Below, piece after piece: positions 25,816 to 33,064 of a stretch of DNA of 42,505 nt. Within the stretch, counting starts at the first letter, position 1, and each line of letters begins with the position of its first letter. The position numbers were made by a program, and so were the translations under genes. The DNA comes from an uncultured Verrucomicrobiota bacterium (GTDB lineage Bacteria > Verrucomicrobiota > Verrucomicrobiia > Verrucomicrobiales > DEV007). The notes under the pieces are model-generated. The model ran no database searches. It saw nothing but the letters and a program-made list of their open reading frames with translations, and was not told where the DNA came from. Where the stretch lies: contig CACIUL010000026.1 in the NCBI GenBank assembly GCA_902589825.1, positions 1 through 42,505 of the forward strand. Reading direction: 5' to 3'.

Positions 25816-28803
25816 ATGAATAGAACTGCACAGCTGTTGATTATTCTCCTGGCATCGGGATTAACGGCTGCGGGGCAAAACCCCCTCTCCGTTTCCCCAC
25901 CGGAAGATGACAACTCAGTCAAGGCACAACTGGAATCCTTCTCGATTGACGAGCAATTGCAGGTAAACATTTTTGCCGATGAAAGCATGGGCATTGCCAA
26001 CCCGGTATGCTTCCGATGGGATGAACGCGGGCGACTCTGGGTGCTGTGCACGTGGGCATATCCACAGCTAGAGCCCGGCATGAAGCCAAATGATAAACTT
26101 CTCATCATTGAGGATACCAACAGGGACGGCAGAGCAGATAGAGTTTCCACCTACGCAGACGGCTTAAACATGCCGACCGGATTCGCGCTCGGCCATGGCG
26201 GGGCATACATTGGGAACGGTCGTGACCTGATCCATGTGCGGGACACGACCGGTAACGGAAAAGCCGACCATGTGGAAATCCTGTTTACCGGATTCGGGAC
26301 GGGCGACACCCACCAGAACATCAACTCCTTCGCCTGGACACCCGGCGGCGAGCTGCTTTTCTGCCAGGGACTACACTGCTTCTCACGCGTAGAGACACCG
26401 TGGGGTATACGCCGCCTTGATGAGCACGGTTCATGGCGGCTGCGGCCATTGCGCCGAGAGTTGCACAGTTACCGGCGAACTTCCGGAGGCGGCAACCCAT
26501 GGGGCTACGCGTTTGGCAACTGGGGCGAGCCCTTTATCAAAAGCAACGGGGGCGGCATCAGCGAGTTACTGCCGAGCATGGTTCATACCGAGCACATCAC
26601 CGGCGGCTACTGGGGTGGAGCCATGCAGATTGGCGCAACAAAGATCAAATCAATGGCAATCAATATTGTCGACTCGCCACACCTTCCGGAAGACCTGCAG
26701 GGAGATTTCCTGATTGCCGGGTATTTCGCGCGCAACATTGCCCGCTTGCGCCCCACTACTGACGGAGCGGGGCACAAGCTGCAAACTCTCCAGCCTATTC
26801 TCACCTCATCGCACAATGCCTTCCGCCCGGTTGACCTGAATATCGGTCCTGATGGCGCACTTTACATCGCCGACTGGTTCAACCCGATCATTGGTCATTA
26901 CCAGGCCTCTCTGCGACATCCCCACCGGGACAAGGATCACGGCCGAATCTGGCGTATTACTGCCAAAGACCGGCCACTATTGAAGCCCCCGGCACTGGCT
27001 GACATGAATGCCACACAACTTTGCATGCAACTCGCCCACCCGCTGCGAAGAAACCGGGAACTCGCCAAGCTGCGCCTTATGGACATGCCGAAAGCCGAGG
27101 CCATCGGCGCCGTCGGGAATTGGATCGACAAACTGAAACGCGATGACCCCAAGCTTGAGCACAAGCTTTTCGAGGCAATCGGGGTGTTCGAATCACATGA
27201 AGTCGTCAATCGCCCGCTGCTGGAACGGTTGCTAACAGCAAAGGACCATCGTGCCCGCGCCTATGCCACGCGCGTCATCGGCCGCTGGCATCACCGGCTA
27301 AATAATCCACTCGCTCTTTTACGGGAAAGCGCCATCGATGAGCACCCCCGGGTGCGGCTTGAGACAATCGTGGCTGCCAGTGACATTCGCGAAGCCGGCT
27401 CGATCATTATTGCCGCCCAGGCAGCCGACGGACCGAAAGATCGCTTTATTACTTTTGCCTTCACCCAAGCCGTCCATGCACTTGCAGGGCATTGGCAACC
27501 GGCACTGCTCTCCGGAAACCTGAAATTCAACCACTCCTCGCACCTTGTCCGCGTGGTAAGCACCATCGGAGGTGATGACGTAGCCGGAGTTATTCGTCAA
27601 AAGCTTGCGAACGAAAACCTTCTACCGGAAGAAGGCTCCATTTTAATTGCCGTGCTGGCCGGTATTGGAAACTCCGCGGATGCCAGCCTGGCACTGAAGA
27701 CCGGGGGCGATAAGCCTGGAGTATTAAAAGCCCTAATTGACTCTGCCAGTGAACGCAACCTCAAGGCCCCAACGGATGCCGCCCGGTTAATGGGCCCGAT
27801 CCTGAAAAGTCAGGACAGCGCTATCCGAATGCAAGCTATCCGACTAAGTGGCTTATGGGCACTCAATGAACACAGCGCGACCATCAGCGCCATGGCAACT
27901 GATCGCAATGAAAGCCTGCCGCTGCGCCTTGCGGCCACTGAGTCACTCGGCGCAATGAAGGACCCGGCACTCATCAGGATACTGGATCAATTAACTTCAC
28001 CGGACACCGCTCCACCCATTCGGGTAGCGGCAATAAAAAGCCTCGCCACGCATGATGTCGCGCGTGCGGCATCATTAACCGCACTTCTTTTGGCAAAGGC
28101 CACAGAAGAAGAAACCAACCCCTTGCTCTCAGCACTCTTGCAACGCAGCAGGGGCGCAGATGAACTGGCAGGAGCACTGATCACTAAGACAATCCCTGTA
28201 GATACTGCCAAGCTCGTGCGTCGCTGGCTCAACAGCACCGGGCGTAATGAACCAAGGCTCACAAAGACACTCAATGGCATAATTGGCCTTGAAGGCACCA
28301 CACCCGATTACAGCCCTGACTATGTGGCAGCACTGGCCAGTGAAGCACTGGAAAAAGGTGATGCGGAAAACGGTCGGAGAGTATTCCAGTTACCCATCAT
28401 CAGTTGCACGGCATGTCACGCAGTGGACGGTATACAGGGAAACGTCACGGCACTTAAGGGACCAAACCTCACGGCATTGGCGGCAGGGCTGCCGCTTGAC
28501 ATCATCATTGAGTCCGTGCTTTGGCCTGAACGGCAGATCAAGGAAGGTTACCAGGCTACCACGGTGGTGACAAAGGATGGTCGAGTTTTAAACGGCTTTG
28601 CGCACAGTGAGAATGAAACCGTGCTGCGTATCCGCGACCTCACCACCGGCAAGATTGCCACCCTGCAAGTCGGCAACATTAAGCAGCGCAGCAAAGGCGG
28701 CAGCGTGATGCCGCCACAACTCACCGCCAGCCTAACGCGCACCGAATTACGTGACCTGATCAAATACCTCAGTAGCCTGAAGACCGTGGGCAATACGAAA
28801 TAA
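25816..28803 (+). CDS. PVC-type membrane-bound dehydrogenase/heme protein with HEAT-like repeats
   Basis: 995 aa from ATG 25816; a TTG at 25807 is the only longer option. Signal peptide MNRTAQLLIILLASGLTAAG. Residues about 35-400 form a beta-propeller of the TIGR02604 (Pirellula/Verrucomicrobium dehydrogenase) type, with DTNRDGRADRVSTYADGL, DTTGNGKADHVEILF, GPDGALYIADWFNPIIGH and GRIWRIT. About 400-830 is a long stretch of HEAT-like helices (PRVRLETIVAASDIREAGS, LPLRLAATESLGAMKDPAL). The C-terminal TIGR02603-type heme domain has C864-TACH and the likely axial methionine in VMPPQL (M965). It is presumed to oxidise a sugar and pass electrons on through heme outside the cytoplasm. Its stop codon overlaps the start of the next sulfatase (TAATG), so expression is coupled. 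Confidence 0.93.
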   Translation: MNRTAQLLIILLASGLTAAGQNPLSVSPPEDDNSVKAQLESFSIDEQLQVNIFADESMGIANPVCFRWDERGRLWVLCTWAYPQLEPGMKPNDKLLIIEDTNRDGRADRVSTYADGLNMPTGFALGHGGAYIGNGRDLIHVRDTTGNGKADHVEILFTGFGTGDTHQNINSFAWTPGGELLFCQGLHCFSRVETPWGIRRLDEHGSWRLRPLRRELHSYRRTSGGGNPWGYAFGNWGEPFIKSNGGGISELLPSMVHTEHITGGYWGGAMQIGATKIKSMAINIVDSPHLPEDLQGDFLIAGYFARNIARLRPTTDGAGHKLQTLQPILTSSHNAFRPVDLNIGPDGALYIADWFNPIIGHYQASLRHPHRDKDHGRIWRITAKDRPLLKPPALADMNATQLCMQLAHPLRRNRELAKLRLMDMPKAEAIGAVGNWIDKLKRDDPKLEHKLFEAIGVFESHEVVNRPLLERLLTAKDHRARAYATRVIGRWHHRLNNPLALLRESAIDEHPRVRLETIVAASDIREAGSIIIAAQAADGPKDRFITFAFTQAVHALAGHWQPALLSGNLKFNHSSHLVRVVSTIGGDDVAGVIRQKLANENLLPEEGSILIAVLAGIGNSADASLALKTGGDKPGVLKALIDSASERNLKAPTDAARLMGPILKSQDSAIRMQAIRLSGLWALNEHSATISAMATDRNESLPLRLAATESLGAMKDPALIRILDQLTSPDTAPPIRVAAIKSLATHDVARAASLTALLLAKATEEETNPLLSALLQRSRGADELAGALITKTIPVDTAKLVRRWLNSTGRNEPRLTKTLNGIIGLEGTTPDYSPDYVAALASEALEKGDAENGRRVFQLPIISCTACHAVDGIQGNVTALKGPNLTALAAGLPLDIIIESVLWPERQIKEGYQATTVVTKDGRVLNGFAHSENETVLRIRDLTTGKIATLQVGNIKQRSKGGSVMPPQLTASLTRTELRDLIKYLSSLKTVGNTK

Positions 28804-30383
28804 TGAAAAAGCATCCATTGGGAAATTTCTCTCGCATGACATCACCACTGGCATCCCTTCTGGCTTCCGTGCTGTTTGTTGCCGGGATTTGCAACCTGTC
28901 CGGGAAACCCAATGTCATCCTCATCCTCGGTGATGACATGGGCATTGACTCAGTATCTGCATTCAACGCGAAAATGGGATTGAAGACACCCGCCATCGAC
29001 CAACTGGCAAGCGAAGGCATCTCCTTCATGGATGCGCATTCCACTTCCGGCGTATGCTCGCCAACACGCTACAGTGTGCTGACCGGCCGCTACAACTGGC
29101 GCAGCCGCCTGAAACGCGGCATCGTTGGGCAATGGGAGCGCCCCTTGATCGCTGAGCAGCGCCTGACCCTGCCGGAAATATTCCAAGCAAAGGGGTATTC
29201 CACCGCGATGATCGGTAAGTGGCACCTCGGCTGGCATTGGCCAAAAAAAGGCGGAGGATTTACCGAGAAACTCAACGAGATCGACTTTACCAAGGCTATC
29301 AAGGGTGGGCCGAACAGTCACGGGTTTGACTATTACTTTGGTGATGATGTACCCAACTGGCCTCCTTACGCGTGGCGAGAGAATGAACACTTGATTGGCA
29401 AGCTCACCTCCCAGATGAAACGCGGCTCCATGGTGGGCGTATCTGCGGGACCCGCCATCGCCGATTGGGACTTCTCCAAGGTCCTGCTGGAGTATGGCCG
29501 CCGCTGTGCCGAATATATTCGCGGACGCAAGGCAGAGCAGAAGCCCTTCTTCCTCTACTTCCCGATGCCTTCCCCTCACACGCCAATCGCCCCCGGGGGG
29601 AAATTCAAGGGAATCAGCGGCATCTCCCCATACGCGGATTTCCTGGTGGAGACTGACTGGGCAATCGGTGAAATACTCAAGGCACTAAAGGATACCGGGC
29701 AGACTGACGACACCGTGGTGATATTCACCTGCGACAACGGCACCTCTCCAAGGGCAGAGTTTGCCCAACTGGAAGCCAAAAACGTCCGTTTGAAGGAAAA
29801 CTGGCGTGGATGGAAAGCAGACGCCTATGAGGGAGGACATCGCGTGCCGTTCATCGTCCGCTGGCCGGGAAAAATCAAGGCTAATACGCGCAGCGAGCAG
29901 ACCATTACCCTTGCCGATATCATGGCCACCTGTGCTGATATTATTGATGTCGATCTCCCCGCCAATGCAGCCGAGGACAGTGTCAGCCTGCTGCCTGTCC
30001 TGACCGGAAAAAAAATGGACGCTCCCCTGCATGAGTTGGTCATTCATCATTCCATCAGCGGTCATTTCGCCGTCCGCATGGGCAAGTGGAAACTGCTCCT
30101 GTGCCGCGGATCCGGCGGCTGGAGCCCCCCACGTGAATCCGAGGCAGGCAGGAAAAAAATGCCGCTGCTCCAACTCTACAATCTTGTGGAGGATCCCCGG
30201 GAGACCAAAAACCTGCAGGACAAGTATCCCGAGAAGGTAACTGAGCTCGTTGATGCATTGGTAAACGCCATTACTGATGGTCGAACCACTGCGGGCCCCA
30301 AGCAATCCAACGAGGGATGGCCAAACACGATCCCGCAGGCATTGCTGAAAAAATTTCCCCAGCTCACCGCCCCGAACAAATAA
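28803..30383 (+). CDS. Secreted arylsulfatase-like sulfatase (Asp-Asn type), coupled to the heme protein
   Basis: 526 aa. The ATG overlaps the stop of the heme/dehydrogenase gene by one base (TAATG), which supports this start; an internal ATG at residue 12 gives a more compact signal peptide (MTSPLASLLASVLFVAGICNL). KPNVILILGDDMGIDSVSAF holds D44/D45, the formylglycine motif is C85-SPTR (YSVLTGRYNWRS), MIGKWHLGWHWPKKGGG follows, and FTCDNGTSP gives the Asp-Asn pair. The C-terminal HHSISGHFAVRMGKWKL, GSGGWSPPR and PKQSNEGWPNT blocks are shared with the sulfatase at 24180, indicating duplication around the heme protein. Followed after 10 bases by the DUF1080 gene. Confidence 0.94.
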   Translation: MKKHPLGNFSRMTSPLASLLASVLFVAGICNLSGKPNVILILGDDMGIDSVSAFNAKMGLKTPAIDQLASEGISFMDAHSTSGVCSPTRYSVLTGRYNWRSRLKRGIVGQWERPLIAEQRLTLPEIFQAKGYSTAMIGKWHLGWHWPKKGGGFTEKLNEIDFTKAIKGGPNSHGFDYYFGDDVPNWPPYAWRENEHLIGKLTSQMKRGSMVGVSAGPAIADWDFSKVLLEYGRRCAEYIRGRKAEQKPFFLYFPMPSPHTPIAPGGKFKGISGISPYADFLVETDWAIGEILKALKDTGQTDDTVVIFTCDNGTSPRAEFAQLEAKNVRLKENWRGWKADAYEGGHRVPFIVRWPGKIKANTRSEQTITLADIMATCADIIDVDLPANAAEDSVSLLPVLTGKKMDAPLHELVIHHSISGHFAVRMGKWKLLLCRGSGGWSPPRESEAGRKKMPLLQLYNLVEDPRETKNLQDKYPEKVTELVDALVNAITDGRTTAGPKQSNEGWPNTIPQALLKKFPQLTAPNK

Positions 30384-30393
30384 GAAGCTTCCG

Positions 30394-31110
30394 ATGAAAA
30401 CGCGAATCACCGTTGCCTTTGCCTTCTTTGCTATCCTGTTGATTCTCGATGCGCCAGCAGATCCCAAAAAGGAATCCGGATTCACTTCCCTTTTTAACGG
30501 CAAAGACCTGACCGGTTGGGAAGGCAATGAGAAGGCATGGACCGTGGTGGACGGTACTATCCAATCTGTCGGCGGCCCAACCAAGAAGAACTGGCTGATC
30601 TGGCGGGATGGAGAACTGCATGATTTCGAGCTGCGCCTGAGCTTCAAGTTCACCAAGGGCAACTCGGGGGTGCAGGTGCGCAGCAAGGAAATCGACAAGT
30701 GGCAGGTGCGCGGCTACCAGGTCGAGATTGCTGATGCCACCAAAATGGGGTTATGGCACCACTCCCTGGCCCCCGAGAAGTATCGGAGTCGACTCGGCAC
30801 CGCGGGACAACTTGCCCACATTGGCCCCGACGGCACCAAAACGTTCGCGCAACGAACTGACCCAGCCAAGGTCCAGTCGGCTTGCAAGGACAACGAATGG
30901 AACGATCTGGTGATAAGGGCAGTGGGTGCGCGCCTCGTGCAAAAGATCAATGGCGTGGTCTTCGCCGAGCTCATCGATGAGGATGCCACGCACTCATCCC
31001 GCTCCGGATTATTGGCCCTGCAGGATCACGGCAAGGGCTGTGTCGTCGCGTTCAGGGACATTCGCATCAAACATCTTCGAACCAAGGATTCTGAGCAGAA
31101 GGACAAATAG
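30394..31110 (+). CDS. Secreted single-domain DUF1080 protein (3-keto-disaccharide hydrolase family)
   Basis: 238 aa: a signal peptide (about 1-22) and one DUF1080 domain of concanavalin/lectin fold. Family marks are FTSLFNGKDLTGWEG, DFELRLSFKFTKGNSGVQVRS, YQVEIADATKMGLWHHSLAP and the final GLLALQDHGKGCVVAFRDIRIK. Members elsewhere cleave 3-keto-glycosides or bind glycans, so hydrolysis of an oxidised sugar is plausible next to a dehydrogenase-type protein. The gap to the upstream sulfatase is 10 bases and to the next sulfatase 26, so one operon is likely. The first 26 residues are strikingly like those of the following sulfatase (MKTRIT...FFA...APA), suggesting a copied signal segment. Confidence 0.9.
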   Translation: MKTRITVAFAFFAILLILDAPADPKKESGFTSLFNGKDLTGWEGNEKAWTVVDGTIQSVGGPTKKNWLIWRDGELHDFELRLSFKFTKGNSGVQVRSKEIDKWQVRGYQVEIADATKMGLWHHSLAPEKYRSRLGTAGQLAHIGPDGTKTFAQRTDPAKVQSACKDNEWNDLVIRAVGARLVQKINGVVFAELIDEDATHSSRSGLLALQDHGKGCVVAFRDIRIKHLRTKDSEQKDK

Positions 31111-31136
31111 TCAAACCCTCCAACGAGACATTTCCA

Positions 31137-33026
31137 ATGAAAACACGAATCACCGCTGTCCTTGGCTTTTTTGCCACCATTTTTGTCCTTAACGCGCCAG
31201 CCGCACCCCAAAAGCCCAACGTTCTGTTTATTGCCATTGACGACATGAACGACTGGATCGAGCCACTGGATGGTCATCCGCAGGCAATCACCCCGAACCT
31301 GAACCGCCTGGCGAAGATGGGAATGACCTTTCGTAATGCGCATACGGCATCTCCGGCCTGTCACTCCTCACGGGTCGCGGTCATGACCGGGGTGCGGCCC
31401 AGTACATCGGGTATCACCGCCAACGTTTTCAAGGGCACCGGCCCGAACTGGCGCAAGAACCCGAAACTGGCCAACGTCGTGACCTTGAGTCAGCACTTCC
31501 GCAATCATGGCTATACCGCCATGGGCGGTGGCAAGATCTACCACTCCCTGCAATGGTGGAACGGCAGCGAAAACGATCCCGATACCTGGGACTCCTATTT
31601 CCCCGAGCCCCACAAACCGATTCCTTTCCAGGTGCGGCCGCCCACCAAGGACGTGCAGGCTCATGAGGCGAGTTGCTTCGGTCGCCGTCCGCTGGGTAAC
31701 CATTTGTTCGGCTGGCTGCCGGTGGCCGAAGACGATCCCGGCATGAGTGACTACAAGGTGGTCGAATGGGCGTTAAGCGAAATGAAGAAGAAGCGTGACA
31801 AGCCGTTTTTCATCGCCGCAGGCATTTTCCGACCACACATCCCCTGGGAGGTACCGGCCAAGTATTTCGACATGTATCCCCTCGACAAGGTGCAGCTTCC
31901 CTCGCACCAGGAAGACGACCTGACGGACACCTGGGACCACGGCCGCCGAAGCTGGCATCAATGGGTCGCTCAAAACGACCAGTGGAAGCAGGCAGTGCGG
32001 GGATACCTAGCGAGCATCACCTTTGCCGACGCCATGGTCGGCCGCCTGCTGGACGGCCTGCAGCAAAGCGGTCGTGCGAAGGATACCATTATCGTTCTCT
32101 GGTCAGATCACGGCATGCACATCGGAGAAAAGGAAAACTGGGAAAAGTTCACCTGCTGGGAGGAGTCGACCCGAATCCCCATGTTTGTGGTCGCCCCCGG
32201 AATCACCAAGGCAGGCAGTATCTGCGATCGGCCGGTCAGCACACTGGACATTTATCCCACTCTTGCCGCACTGGCCAATACAGAACTTCCCGAGCAACTG
32301 GAGGGCGAATCCCTGGTTGCCCTGCTCAAGGATCCGAAAGCAGGCAAACGCGTCCAGCCGGCCATTTCCAGCTATCGCCGCATTCACGGGGTGCGCACCG
32401 ACCATTGGCGGTATGTTTTTGATCCCGGATCCAAAATTGAGGAATTGTATGATCACCGCAAGGATCAGGGGGAACACGACAACCTCGCCTACATGCCCGA
32501 GCACCAGGCCATACTGGAACTGCATCGCTCACTGCTCAGGAAATACACCCCGGTAAAAACGCCGGAAGGAAAAGCCACACCACCAAAATCCTTCGAGCGG
32601 CTGCCCAATAACCGCATAAGGCGTACAAACTATTTTCCCATGGCCAAGGCTGTTGCTGAGGCCAAGGCAGCCAATAAGCGTGGTGAACCCGCCCCGATCC
32701 TGGGCCGTAAAACAGCACCGACCGCCAGCAAAAAGCCCGGAGTAAAAAAACTGGCCGTGATCGACCCGGCACGGGAGGGGAAAGTGCGATCCGGTGGCAA
32801 TGCGCTGGAAGTGCATTTGACCTTCCGAAACCAAAGCAAGGCGAAAGCCCTCATCTACTGGATCAACACCTCGGGTGACCGGGTGCAGTATAATGAAATC
32901 AATCCCGGTGCGGAGGTCAGGCAACGGACATACTCCGGCCATTACTGGTTGGTGACCGATCATGACAGAAAAGCCCTGGGCATTTATAAAACCGAAAATC
33001 AGGATGGCTTGGTCCATATCCGGTAA
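31137..33026 (+). CDS. Secreted iduronate-2-sulfatase-like protein with altered CHSSR motif and C-terminal VHL-beta-like domain
   Basis: 629 aa. Signal peptide 1-23, then [18 protein letters not shown] with D35/D36. At the formylglycine position it reads C75-HSSR: the cysteine and arginine (R79) are kept but the proline of CxPxR is serine (codon TCC). Other residues expected from human iduronate-2-sulfatase are present: K133 and H136 (GGGKIYH), H234 (FRPHIPW), D324/H325 (LWSDHG), K332/K337. After a basic linker (about 500-550) residues 556-629 form the VHL-beta-like module. It is 26 bases after the DUF1080 gene and before the MORN/LRR gene. It may be an active sulfatase with a noncanonical maturation site, or a binding protein on a sulfatase scaffold; the intact remainder favours selection for function. 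Confidence 0.92.
   Translation: MKTRITAVLGFFATIFVLNAPAAPQKPNVLFIAIDDMNDWIEPLDGHPQAITPNLNRLAKMGMTFRNAHTASPACHSSRVAVMTGVRPSTSGITANVFKGTGPNWRKNPKLANVVTLSQHFRNHGYTAMGGGKIYHSLQWWNGSENDPDTWDSYFPEPHKPIPFQVRPPTKDVQAHEASCFGRRPLGNHLFGWLPVAEDDPGMSDYKVVEWALSEMKKKRDKPFFIAAGIFRPHIPWEVPAKYFDMYPLDKVQLPSHQEDDLTDTWDHGRRSWHQWVAQNDQWKQAVRGYLASITFADAMVGRLLDGLQQSGRAKDTIIVLWSDHGMHIGEKENWEKFTCWEESTRIPMFVVAPGITKAGSICDRPVSTLDIYPTLAALANTELPEQLEGESLVALLKDPKAGKRVQPAISSYRRIHGVRTDHWRYVFDPGSKIEELYDHRKDQGEHDNLAYMPEHQAILELHRSLLRKYTPVKTPEGKATPPKSFERLPNNRIRRTNYFPMAKAVAEAKAANKRGEPAPILGRKTAPTASKKPGVKKLAVIDPAREGKVRSGGNALEVHLTFRNQSKAKALIYWINTSGDRVQYNEINPGAEVRQRTYSGHYWLVTDHDRKALGIYKTENQDGLVHIR
32802..33023 (+). other. VHL-beta-like domain of the CHSSR sulfatase
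   Basis: Residues 556-629. Gap-free match to human VHL 69-118: N565=N78, W575=W88, N577=N90, Y585=Y98, G591=G104, T598=S111, Y599=Y112, G601=G114, H602=H115, W604=W117. It is the only one of the three copies that keeps the histidine. Confidence 0.82.
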
Positions 33027-33051
33027 GAAAAAGAAAACAGGCGTATGGACC

Positions 33052-33057
33052 AAGGAG
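33052..33057 (+). promoter_or_regulatory. Strong Shine-Dalgarno site that sets the MORN/LRR start
   Basis: AAGGAG, 7 bases before ATG 33065. Most genes of the window have no recognisable ribosome site, so this one stands out and favours 33065 over the in-frame ATG at 33092. Confidence 0.6.
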
Positions 33058-33064
33058 ACCGCTT

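Noticed and set aside
29685-30698. A 337-codon open frame on the minus strand
   Set aside because: It lies antisense to the clear sulfatase and DUF1080 genes and has no recognisable domain; it is a by-product of codon bias in the real genes.
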